In this document: in pieces, positions 21,869 to 33,842 of the stretch | How the letters are laid out: every line of letters starts with the position of its first letter | Numbering within the stretch: position 1 is the first letter of the stretch | Assembly: GCA_037074535.1 (NCBI GenBank) | Contig: CM073466.1 | Coordinates: 22,202,501-22,266,500, forward strand | Origin: Gleditsia sinensis | Lineage: Eukaryota > Streptophyta > Magnoliopsida > Fabales > Fabaceae | Direction of reading: 5' to 3' | Length of the DNA: 64,000 bases | Notes under the pieces: model-generated | Told to the model about the DNA's origin: nothing | Databases searched by the model: none | The model's input: the letters and a program-made list of their open reading frames with translations, nothing else | Made by a program: the position numbers and the translations under genes

Positions 21869-24800
21869 TCACTGAAGACCATAAACAAGCAGAGCTCCTA
21901 CTCCACCTATACCAGCAATCAGTCCAATTATAACTCCAATTGGTGGCAAGCCCCCACCAATAGGCTTTCCAGTGTTCACATCATACCGAGCAAACCTCTT
22001 CTTTGGTGCTTGACATTGGGGGCAGACATATGTATCCGGCTGCAAAAGATAAATAGATCCAAATGTTTGAATACCATCTGAAAAAGTGAAAAGATAAGAG
22101 GGGACAACAAGAGAGTCCAGAAAAAGAAGGGCATGGTAGGGTCTTGGGAGAGTAGATGTATGCAGTTTTATTCCGCAAATAGAGTGACTATTTCTAAAAT
22201 TTGAATCCATGACTTCCAAGACACAAAGCAACAACCTTACCATTGTGTCCCACCCTCAAGAAAGTCTAGAAGTTTGCGAAAATTTTATTTACACCCCCTC
22301 TAGTTTAAAATTGAGACAATATTGTTTGGGGTTAGCATAAGATGAACCAACTATGGATGTAGTTGGTTAGTCTTGCATTTTCATTAAATGATGAACCGGG
22401 TAACAAAAACTCATAATTAGGAAGGAGTGAAATCCATATCAAAATTCTAGAAACCTCCCTTTAAGTTTATAAATACTATATTCACACCTCCTTTTAAGTT
22501 TTAAAAAAACTACACTAACATCTTTTATTTTAAGATTTAATAAGTATCAATTTAACTTTTTAATTATTTTTACTACATTGAATTAGACTATTTATGAGTT
22601 TTTAGAAAGAAACATTCATAAAATATAAGTTTTATAATTTTTTGAATAAAGGGGAGGTTTTCGTATAATTTGAAATTAGAGAGGGTGTGAGTGTAATTTT
22701 CACAAACTTCAAAGAAAGTGAATGTAATTTATTCTATAATTTATGAATCATCTTGTATGATGGCAAGTTGATGTTGAGGAAAAGGGTAGGTATAAAACAC
22801 AGCATGATAGAAGTTTGAGTGTCAGAGCACAGCATTGAAGAAACAATGAAATGCGGTCTCTTCATGGCCAAACTGCTGATACCAAAATATTAACAAGGCT
22901 AAAATGCAAATAACCCCTTTTTACTATGATCCTTTGGCGATTGAGCCCCTGTGGCTCTAATTTTGGCAATTAACTACCTGTTCTTTCAACTTGTAGCAAA
23001 TAACCCCTTCTATTCACTAACAAGCAAAAGAAAACAATGAAAATTTATCAATTGAATTTGAATTTGGTAGAAATTGATTAAATAAGTGTGCTCTGAAATA
23101 AAATTTCATTTAGTTTTATGATTATATGCCATTAGTTTTTTTAGTTAGGATTCATATATTTGTGACATTCTAAATATTAGATGCTATTTGCCACATATTA
23201 AAAGTTAAGTAGGTTAATTACCAAAATTGAAACTACAGGGGTTATCTTGGAGTAGTTTATTTGCAATAATAACAATATAAAAATAAAATAAGGCAACCAT
23301 TTGGGAAAATAGCATTTGTATACCTGATCATTACCCTACATTGCAATTTCTCTTTAATCTAAAAATCATAGCAATATTCCCCCAATTTTGCTATTCCTTG
23401 GAAGAGTACACCGTTGTCCAAAATTGCTGTTAAGCTTGATATCTTTACTGTCATGTGCATTGCACATGCTATTTCCACCACCCAGGCTATACAAAATAAC
23501 AAATATACCCCTCCCTCTACGCAATCAGCATACCCTGCTTCTAGTACCTCCACTTCAATAATCAGTAAATTAAAGCAAAATGGAAATGGTAAATTCGTAA
23601 TTGAGGCAGATTGTACTCGCCATGTACATGACATATTCCTTTAATAGCAATTTTGGACAGTAGGGTGCTTTCTGCCATGGATGTATAAATTGAGGGAGAT
23701 ATTGCAATAATTTTTAAATCAGGAGGGAAACTGTAATTGAGGATGTAGATAAGCGCAATAAGCGTTATTTTCCCCAACCATTTTGTGCTAGTTTTTATTG
23801 TCTTATATATTTAATATACTTTTCTGCAACTGGAAAAAGTAAGGGAGTGGAGAAGGGGGAGAGAGGAGAGGACAAGGATAGTATAAGGTGCTCTTACCTG
23901 TTCGTCAAAAGGTTTCTGTAAGGTGTATATAAATCCGCAATCAATGCAAATGTGAGTTGCTCTAGCCTGTACCATTGTGCACCGTATCAACCATTGAATG
24001 TAAAACAGACATGACAATATCGTCATGAGCCTAGAAGATGAATAAATATGAGGAAGCAGCAGAATGCAAGTGACAATAAAATGATACTTGCCTTTTGAGC
24101 CTCAGTCAATTTTCTTCCGAAGCGAGGAGGAGCAGGGCGCTTTGGTAGCCTCTTAACATCTACATCAGCACCTCTTCATAACAAAAAGTGAACATATTAT
24201 AACTTGTGAAGTCATCCCTGCTGATAAGTATATAATGGAATAAATGACAAGATCACGTACACAACACAGCCCTTCCCCCAGCCTCTAGCCCCACCCATCT
24301 TAGAATCCTTCCCTCATGCACCCTTATACATATACTATGCCTTTCAGACCAATGAAGCAAACTGATGAATGGAATTAGTGTCATCAAAACTAGATTTTCA
24401 GTGTAAGAGTTTGAGCCCATAGAAAAATTTGGGGAGAGGCACACCTAGAACGAGATTAATAATAACCTCAAAAGATGTGAAGATACTCATATGAACCAAA
24501 AAAAACATAGTTTATGAAGTTTCACTAAAATGCATATTAATTTTCAATGCAGTTTACTTTTGCTTTTGAACTGTTCATCTTATTTGCTCCATTGGTTAAT
24601 GAAACTATTTGTATCAGGTACCTTTGATTAGGAGTGACCAATGGTACTTTTTGAAAGTTATCCAATTCATGATTTCCTCTCTTCCATATACTAAGGTAGT
24701 AGTCAATCAAACTATCAATGATAAGTAATATTTTGCATTGAAGTAACATTTTTTTCTGTGACATTTCTCACCATGTACCATTATTTTGCATTGAATGTTT

Positions 24801-27441
24801 ATAACGTTTTCTGACCTGTTATTAGATACCAAGGACATTTCCTGTCATTCCTGCTTAACTTTGTGCATATTGAAGGAAGCTCTTTACAACATGAGCAATC
24901 ACTTTAATTACTATTTCATTGCATAAGTCATGTCAATTGCCCTTATGTATTTACCTATAATGAGTAAAAATCAATAGGCCGAAAACTGTAATGGAAATGA
25001 AGTATTTGATTTATTTGACTTATAAATTTACAATTTTACATGAAAAATCAAAACAGGAAGTAACACACAGAAGTTGGAAGGAGCAGCGAGCATTGCTGCT
25101 AATCCGAGTACAGACGGAATCTGGAAGTTTAATTATGACCATTGACCACACAATTCTTTCACTACTTCAATCTAAGAGGATTATATATGTTTTTATTAAC
25201 AAATTTTAATTCTCAATCTGAGCAGTATGCAGACCAGTGGCATTAGGAAATTTTTTACCTTCCTCTACTGTTATTTGTCAAATAGATGGAACTTTTCCCC
25301 ATGCTATGCAAGGTTGTTAAAATCGCAATCTTGATTGTAAGATCATACAATCTTGTGATCCCACCCATGAAAAACAATCTCAATCTTAGATAAGATTGAA
25401 ATCTGTTAGGATCGTGAAAGGATAACAATCCAGATCCTGCAATCCTATGATCTTACGATCTTGTGATCCTAGCAAATTCTTTTTTTTTTTTTAGTTATAA
25501 ATTCCCAATTTAGATAATTAAATTCTTGTTTCTAGTGACTGTGAGAACAGAGCAATACTTCAATGGCTATAATTTCTTGTTGTGACCTGAAATTTCTTGG
25601 TGTTTGAAATTGTGACTTTTCAGACTTATGATTTCTTTAATGTGTGGAAATTGTTACTTTAGAGACTAGTTATGAGTTGTGTTAAATGTATGGGATTTTA
25701 TGACTTCTACAACTTTTGACTTGTGTTGTTAATGTATGATGAGATTTTAATAGTATTATGCTTATATATGATTTTTATGTAAGAGTGTGTGTGTGTGTAT
25801 CTAGACATACACACACACACATATATAAGTTTCATAAGTGGTGGGATCTTACGATCCTTGATCCTATCTTTTGATTCGAATTTTTCAGTCTCTTGACCGG
25901 TCCTACATAAGATCTCGAACTTGATAACCTTGATGCTATGTTCATTTGACTTCTTGCAATAGGAAATCATTATAAGATACCATTTTAGTGTCTCCTCTAT
26001 CGTTCCATTTTTGCTTTCAGTGACTCATATTCCTACATTACGCAAATTCCTTGACATTTTTCCCATCACTACCATGCTTACTCATTTACAAAAATTCTCA
26101 CAAAGCAAGACTAGTTTTTTTAAACATACCATGATTCAATACGGTAACCAGGAACTAGAGGAGGAAGGAAAGTAAGAAAACAGACATCAACTCATATAGA
26201 ATGAAGAAAGAGGAGAAGAAAATAAACTTCATTGCCTCAAGTGCATAACAACTTTGAGCTGTAATATCTATCGGGATGACTAAACCACAATTTCTTTGTC
26301 TCCCATAAAAAAAACTAACATCTCACTGTAATCATTCATAATTTATACTTTTAAAACCCCTGTGTGTGTGCGTGTATGTAAATGTATAAGTGTATAACCT
26401 ATAGCAACTTTAACAGAATTTATGCAGTTAAGAAATTGGAACAAAGCTTTAGAGCAAAAGCTAGAATGAAGAGAACCTGCTGACGACAAAGTAAACAGAG
26501 TCTGGCTTTGCTTGAATGGCAGTTTTGGTAAATCCAAGCTTATCTGCTGGCCACAATTCATCCCCAAAAAAACTGCTAGTATAAAGGACTTGATCCCCTA
26601 CTTTTAACCCTGCTTTTGCTGCATTCCCACCACCATCTACAGCCTAAAAGATGATAAGTTTCCATGAACAACCTTCATTCAGAAACACTAAGGAAGACAC
26701 TGAAAACATTTCCCTCAAGCTTGGTAATATCTACAATCAGTTCAACTTTTTGGAAGAGTTGGTTCCTTCGCTTGTATAAGAGACTCTTTGATCAAGTGGT
26801 CATGAGTTCCATCTGCCCCTACTCTTCTAATCAAATTAAATTCCAAGACAAGGTAGCTTTCAAATGAGGAGCGTGTTAGAGTTCTAACTTTTAATAAAAA
26901 AATCATTAACCCTCTTCTGATAACTGAAGCTTTTGGAAATTTTGGTTCCTGTATACAGTAAAAGGGGTAAAGCCAAATTTTTTTTATAGAATGTAGAAAA
27001 GAAGCTAGATACTCACGGTGATGACAACACCGCCACCAGATTTTTGGCCTAAGGTGACGCCAAGTGGCTTGTCAACCTCGACTTCAATTGTCTTCGAAGC
27101 CCCAGCTGTTCTTGCTGTGATCTCAAGTCCTCTTCTTGCAATGGTGGAACCATTCCTGTTCTCAACTAGAAAGGAATCTGAGACAACCCTTTTGGCTTCA
27201 TGAAGTGAGAGGCCTTGGAAAGATGTTTTCTGGAGAAAGAAAGAGCAAAGAGTAAAACGATCCACTTCCAAAATCCAATTGGGTTTCAGGGTAACTAGGA
27301 AAGACTAAATACCTGCGATTGAGGAGGAGTAAGTGTCTTGGTCTTGCAATGTGCAAGCTGAGGATTTTTTATGGAGTGGTTGCTGGAGTTGAAGGTGGCA
27401 GAGTATGAAGATGAGGAAGCGGCAGCAACTATACCTGACAT
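21869..27441 (-). CDS. ENH1: Plastid PDZ-rubredoxin protein, ENH1-like
   Basis: Six exons: 27441-27313, 27229-27017, 26643-26477, 24173-24092, 23966-23898, 22039-21869. All join in frame to give 276 residues. Residues 1 to about 60 are Ser/Thr-rich, as in a chloroplast transit peptide. The PDZ-like domain is about 92-170 (KPLGVTLGQKSGGGVVIT, then AAKAGLKVGDQVLYTSS). The rubredoxin-like domain has CIDC (204-207) and CPQC (226-229), which would bind one iron. A glycine-rich membrane helix at about 254-275 ends the protein. This architecture matches Arabidopsis ENH1 (At5g17170), linked genetically to salt tolerance; related rubredoxins help photosystem assembly. The protein is inferred to sit on the thylakoid membrane. 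The start is the first ATG in the exon; an AG just upstream leaves room for a further 5' exon. Intron 4 uses a GC donor (24090-24091, AG|GCAAGT). Confidence 0.92.
22269..22710. mobile_element. MITE in ENH1 intron 5, TIR about 45 bp
   Basis: The left end gaagtttgcgaaaatt is mirrored by the right end aattttcacaaacttc. The match continues inward through acacccc/gggtgt and aattt blocks. Length is about 442 bp. No TSD could be assigned with confidence. Confidence 0.7.
22905..23265. mobile_element. MITE in ENH1 intron 5, second family
   Basis: About 361 bp. The left arm (tgcaaataa...cccctgt...aattttggcaattaac) is inverted at the right arm (gttaattaccaaaatt...acaggggttat...ttatttgca). A truncated relative lies at 61529-61770. 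Confidence 0.72.
24174..26476 (-). other. Intron 3 of the ENH1-like gene
   Basis: A 2.3-kb intron, the longest of the gene, GT donor next to 26477 and AG acceptor at 24175-24174. It carries a hAT-type insertion (25309-25932). Nothing else coding is recognised. Confidence 0.75.
25309..25932. mobile_element. Non-autonomous hAT-type element with 8-bp TSD
   Basis: 624 bp bounded by CAAGGTT...AACCTTG inverted ends. Exact 8-bp duplications ATGCTATG flank it at 25301-25308 and 25933-25940. The sub-terminal region has repeated direct and inverted gatct/tgatcc words and a (TG)n/(CA)n run near 25786-25820. An 8-bp TSD with these ends is typical of hAT MITEs. It encodes no transposase. Confidence 0.85.
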
Positions 27442-28149
27442 AGCTCCTGTAAGTTGTGTGGACACAAATGCACTACTAAACGAACACTTGAATGAATTGC
27501 CACAGGAGATTTTCTATGTTCTTATTTTCAAAAAGGGGTGTGGTCTGTTGTGGGGTTGGTGCTTGCGGGGCATAGGGAGATAATCTTTGATTGGTGGCAG
27601 AGGAAGATGAAGACGAAGACATCGAAAGTGCCACACGCCCTCCTCAATTTTCAGCCACAAGCCATTTGAAACGCTGTGATGATAAAAAGATAAATTCTTG
27701 CGCACTAATACTGCATGTTATAAACGGGAAGTTAATTTAAATTTTATAAATTAGTTGAATGATAATAAGATATATAATATTTGAAGTAGTATAATATAGT
27801 TTATAAATTTTTAATTAATTTAAATTATTTAAATAAATTTATTTATTAAATATTTTTAATTTAATTAAATAAATTTATAAATTAATTAAATAAGTTATAA
27901 ATTAGTTTATTTGTTTTGTTAAATACATTCTTAATTTTTGTTAATTTTTTTTAAAAAAATTAAATTTCATATAAAATAAGAGTTTTATTACTCAAAAATA
28001 GTTTCACCAAATTTTTAAATAAATCTTTAAATTTTAAAAGTTTATAATTGAGTTTTTATAATTTTAATTTTTTTTAATTGAGTCTTAAAATTTTTTATTG
28101 TATCGCTATTAAGTGCTGATATGGCAAATAAGTTGCACACAATATTTTT
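27442..28149. other. Upstream of ENH1-like gene, then AT-rich DNA
   Basis: 27442-27720 is the likely 5' UTR/promoter side of the ENH1-like gene. From 27730 to 27930 there are repeated taaattaattaaataag words resembling the arms of the MITE-like sequence at about 60370-61030. No gene seen. Confidence 0.45.
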
Positions 28150-29110
28150 AAAGATGATGATATTTTGTTAGCTGTAAATGATATTAATTTATTACATAAG
28201 ACAACAAAAATTCTATTAACTTTAACTTTGAAATAAAATATATAGGTGAGGTATCATATATGATATGAATTAAAATATTTTGTGACAAATTACAAGAGAT
28301 GTTAAAGATTGTCTCGTAAAGCATGTATTAATAAAGTTGTATAGATATTTAAAATGAAAGTGTCATGCAAGTGTTGTTTCAATTTAGAAAGTAAATAAAT
28401 TTATTCTTATGTAATGTCCAAAAAATAAATTGAAATACACAAAAATAGAAATGATTCATTATGCATCTGTTGTTAAGAACTTGATATATGTTTAGATTTG
28501 TACTAGACCAGACATCAATTTTGTTATTAAAATGTTGAATGGTTATAAAAGTGATATTAAATTAGATCATTAAAAATCTACAAATAAAATATTGAGATAC
28601 TTGTAAAGAATGAAAGATCAATCATATGTTCACTTATAAGATGTTCAATCACCTCGAGATAATTGTATATTTATATTTAGATTATGCTAAAAAGGTGACA
28701 CAAGAAATTCATATTTTACTATTTATTCATTTTAGTTGGAGGAGCAATGTCATAAAAAAGTACAAAATAATCTATCATTGTTGTATCTATTATGGAAGTT
28801 GAGTTTATAGCATACTTTGAGATCACCTTGCATAATTTATGGCTACAAAATTTTATTTTAGAATTTAAAATTGTCAACAGTATTGTTAAACCAGTGAAAA
28901 TTTATTGTAATAATTTCACAACAACCTTCTTTTTGAAAAAACAAGAATTCAAATGATATTAAACAAATAGAAGTGAGATACTCTCTTGTTAAAAAAGTTG
29001 ATAAACAAAACAATGTCAATTGAACACATTAACACCAATCATAATTATGGATCTATTAATGAAAAGATTACCATCAAAGACATTTGATCAAGATGTTGAA
29101 AGAACAGACA
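28150..29110 (+). pseudogene. Copia reverse transcriptase/RNase H remnant
   Basis: Translated pieces follow the order of copia pol. DDILLAVNDINLLHKTTKIL (near 28155) is the RT active-site region. LSRKACINKVV comes next, then YASVVKNLIYVQICTRPDINF (28457-28530). KILRYL and WRSNVIKK-type RNase H traces come after, and IEHINT..MDLLMKRLPSKTF (about 29010-29080) is the C-terminus. Stops and frameshifts are frequent throughout. A CAAGTGGAAGAAAG purine tract near 29397 may mark the start of a decayed 3' LTR, but no second LTR was found. Confidence 0.78.
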
Positions 29111-32100
29111 TTATTGAGTATCATTATTAATATTATGATATTGATTTATCTTTGACGAAGTCATTATTGTTAGATCTTTATATTATCTCTTATTACATGT
29201 CATATTAAGTATATAATTAATATTATGATACATAAAAAGGATTATGTCGAGCTAATGACATACAACTGCAATGGTTCTTATTAATTTTTTACTTAATGAT
29301 AGTTTATAATATGACCAATTTAAAGAAGGATCTAGTTAAAACTATGTAAATTATGTTTTAGTTTAAAAATGCGAAGTTGAATGATATCACGTGAGTCAAG
29401 TGGAAGAAAGTTAGATATTTTGATTAGTGATCACGTGCCTTCGATATATGATATTATATTTATTTATTTAAATATAATTATGATTTAATAATAATTAAGT
29501 GTTAAAATTTTATTGATCAATTAGATAGATATCTTTTATTAATAACGTATCTTGATGATAAACGTGTATTAAGTGACTATATTTTAAAAATTAATCTTAT
29601 ATCTATTCATTATTTACAGTATTATTGAGACATATATAATAAATTTAAAAGGATAAAAATAGAAAATTTTAATTTTTTCAATATTCTCTATCTATAAAAG
29701 ATTTCTTTTAAAAAAAATATCATGAATCAAGATATGTCTCTATTTAATTAATTTTTGTATGATAATCATGTAGTTATAAGATTATTAGATATAATGAGTT
29801 ATATAAAATTAGAATTTTGATTTATATAAAGTAATGAAAACCTAACATTTACTCAAACAATGTAGCACAAGGAAAGAACTGGAGAAAGGTAACAGCAAAT
29901 TACAAATTAAATCTACGGGTTCTTTAGCACCCAATCTTGAAGACTAGACATATTGCCAACCTTGAGATACAAATCACTTTGCTAAGTCAAATTTGCAATC
30001 TTTTCTTTTGCATACAATTATTCCAAAAAAATGGGGATGGGGAAAAGGGAAAAATTGGGAAATTGAGCATTCAAACAAACTGTGAATTCTCACAATGTAG
30101 TGGCAAGTTCGGGGGCTAGCGATATAATACAATATAGTGGGTGATAGTTGATAGTGAAAATACACAATGATAAAAAAAAAAAAAAGAGACATAACAACGT
30201 TAGAAATGTATTTGAATTAAAAAAATTTAAAAATTATATTATATTTTTACTTAAACTTTAAGGACTCAAATACAATTATCATTTCTTCATTTATCATATT
30301 CTATTAATTTTAATAAATGAAGTCTTTACAAAATTGAGAATTGAATTCTATTATAAATTTCATTTCAAATAAATAAACTTAAAAAATGAGAATTAAATTC
30401 AATTGAATTCTTAATTTTTAGGGGTTCAAAACACACTTAATAAAATTTTTATATTAAATTTTAAAATTCATGGTTTAAGTGATCTTATGGAATAAATTAG
30501 TTTATATAATACTAAAGAAATGATAGAGTCAATATGTGAATAGTACTGTAAATGGGTCAAAGTAGTGGCTAGCTCGTTTAATTCGCCCAAAGTACGATCT
30601 TGTACATACCAGCTTTTTTGGCTTAAACTGTTTTGCCCGTAATCCAAAGGCTGGTCACATGCTTGCCTTTCTTTCATTTTTTTGTGTAATAATATTATAT
30701 ATATAAAAAATTTCATACTCACAAAATACGATCTTAAAATACAAGAGATAATTTTTTTTATGTATATATAAAATAATGTGATATATGAACATTCCAATAC
30801 CTGGGTAATTAAATTCATACAATTCTGATTAAAAATAAGTTATAAAAGTGATTAAATATTTTGTTATTATATTATATAAATATAATTTATTTATTATTCA
30901 TTTGTTAATATTTTTTATTTTAAAAATAAATAAATATTAGAGGCCAGCATACCTACAAATCTAATCTAGGATTTTAGATATTAAAAATGAAAAATAAAAG
31001 GTTGGCTTGGATCCAATTATTAAAATTGTCAGAGATTATAATAAAATTTATTGATAATTTTTCTTTCAATAATTTAAATTATTAATTTGAAATAATGTTT
31101 AATATAATATTAAAATCTTTATATTTTGAGAGTTCGATTTATACCAATAATTACTCTTTTAAATAAAATAAAATATAATAATTAAATTTTAAAAATAAAA
31201 GATAGGTTCAATCGAGATTTTATCAAAAAAATTAAATATTATAATAAAAATTATTGATACTTTTTTATTCAATGATTTAAATAATTATTGACAATAGACA
31301 ACTCGTGATAGTACAATCCAAAGTGACTATTTCTTAGAGATATATGTGAAACAGGATAAGAAAGGTGAGCTAAACCTTTTTGTAGCTAATCCATGTTATA
31401 GTTATTCAGTTAGTTAAGTGGGCCAAAACCACATGGCTTCAATAATGTGACATAGTCTTAGATCCCAAGATTTCGAAAACAAGAAATTAGGGAAATAGTC
31501 ATATCACATATTGAGGCCCGTTTGATTGCTGGTAAAAGAAAAAAATAAGAAAAAAAAATTAAAAATAAAATATTATTATTAAAATTGTATTTGATATAAT
31601 ATAAAATAGAATAAAATAAAATCACCTTTGTTTTTTTACATTTAATATGGCTTAAATAATATAAAAATGAAATAAAAAAGATAAAAAAAATAAAAAAATT
31701 ATTAAAATAAAATTATTTTTATATAAAAATTTGAATTAAATTTTATTCAAAATATTAATGATATTAATAAATAATTTAAATTTTTTTTTATTTTACTTAT
31801 TAATAATAAATAAAATATTTTAATCTTTTCCACTCTTTCTTAGGAACAAATGAAGTATTTATGTATTTATATTAATGCATATGACTTTGATATTTTGGTC
31901 TAAAAATTTAAAAAATAAAAAATAAAAGATAAATAATAGATTAGTTGGTTACATAAATAATCATGTGATTTGGAAAAATATACAATGAGTACCTCGTGTG
32001 GACTTGAAAGGCTGGAACGTCACCGCTCTCGTATCTCTCTTCGTCTTCTTTTTATTTTTCATTTTTTGAGACGAGTGAAAAATTACTATTGAAATTCATA

Positions 32101-32628
32101 AAATATTAAAGTTACTAAATAGGAGATAAAACAAGTAAAATAAATCTTATAAAATTTTTATGAAAAAAAATTATAATTAAAAAATATAAAACAATATATT
32201 ATATAAACATTAATTTATCAAATATTATATTTTAATATTTTAAATAAACATCTAATCCTACATAAAAAAAGAGATTAATTCTTAAAAAAATAATATATTT
32301 TTCAATTTTTTTTCGTGATAAACTTCTTTCAAATTTTTTTTACTTAATTATAAATATATAGTTATAAATTTAATTTTTTATTTAAATATAAATTTAAAAT
32401 TATAGATTTGAGTACAAAAATTTAAATCTGGAAGTAAGAGATATAGAACTTTAATGCTCTGATTTTTAAAAAAAAATTAAAAAAACTTTTTTAGAGAAAG
32501 AGAAGAAAAAAAATTTTATTAAAAAAAAAAACTACAAAACATGATTGTAAAGAGAAGGTTGTTGCATGATGATATGATGGCCCGTTCAGCACCCCGCATA
32601 GTTTCGGAGTTTGTTTAGTTTGTTATAC

Positions 32629-32714
<86 letters not shown>

Positions 32715-33600
32715 CAAATATTTTAAAATGATGATGGATTATTTAAATATTTTTAAAATTTTAATTTATTAATAATTAAATAAATATGAAATAAAAAATA
32801 AATAAAATACAAGTGACAATCTTTTAATTTTTTTATTTGTATAAATTTTGGTCCTAATAAATTAAATACTTAGTCTTATTTTAAATATATGAAAATAATG
32901 TAAAAAGTATTTTATTAAAATTGTTTAAAAATCATTTCAATTTAAGTTAATATATAAACTGAATTGAAAATACTCTATGGTATTAAAGAAAATTCAAATA
33001 AACCTAAATCTTATGTTCCTGTCATATATGTGATATATTTTAGTACTAAAAAATTTCATAAATTTTAGTAAATTTAAAATAGTATATTTTATTACAAAAT
33101 ATTTCATAAGTATATGTATAAATTTAATAACTCAACTCAGCAAATTTTTGTCTCGCTAGAAGAATTCTACAGAGAAAAATAAGATATTTTCTTAGGTTGT
33201 GTTTGATTTATGAAATTTAAAATTTGTTTATATTTATTTTTAAATTTAATTGATATAAATGACTATACGTGTTACTTTATTGGGTTTAATATTTTATAAT
33301 TATGATGGACTTATTTTAAAATGATAAAAATATCACAAATTATTTTTTGAACTTTTCTTAATTTCAGTTTATTTTAAAAATTTATATAAATTCTATCAAA
33401 CATATTTTTAATAAAAAAAAAAGACCAACCAAATATATCTTTAACCTTTCTCTAATTAGCTGCTTTTGACATTATAAAGTTAAGATGAAAAAGATATAAT
33501 CTAAAACCACCATTAAACAATAATGAGTTAATTAATTGGACGGTCTTAAGTTCAAATTACTAGATGAATAAAATAAAATTAAAAAAAAACCACCATAGAA
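29111..33600. other. AT-rich intergenic desert
   Basis: No gene recognised over about 4.5 kb. Weak MITE-like pairs occur at about 30197-30445 (gtatttgaatt...) and 33196-33400 (tgtgtttgat.../...atcaaacata). A GGCCCGTTTGATT-type end at about 31515 lacks a visible partner. ORFs such as 30468-30818 (minus, 116 codons) show no family features. Confidence 0.45.
32625..32712. repeat. (ATAC)n/(AT)n microsatellite
   Basis: A few catacatac units run into about 36 AT repeats. Confidence 0.95.
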
Positions 33601-33842
33601 GTTAGAATCAGTACTACTAAGCTTACTGAACCCACATCGGGTAATGTGCTCAAGTATCAATCCTCCCGTTATTATGTGTCTATCCTCTCCGTTCAGTTTT
33701 CACCCCTTTTCAAATATGTTTGAACCGCGTCGTTTAACGACGCAATCACGTACAGTTTCCTCTTCGTCTCCTCTGTACACTACACTCGTACTGCTGAGTG
33801 CCGTCGTTTCTTGTTTAGGCCAATTTCCCTTCTTCGCCGAAG
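33601..33842 (+). other. Probable 5' non-coding exon of the DUF604 gene
   Basis: This stretch is clearly richer in C/G than its surroundings and ends in GAAG|GTATGC, a good splice donor. An acceptor TTTGCAG at 37291-37297 lies 112 bp before the ATG of the glycosyltransferase gene. I infer a 5'-UTR exon and a 3.45-kb intron. A 97-codon ORF at 33644 reads through the donor and is probably not translated. Confidence 0.45.
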
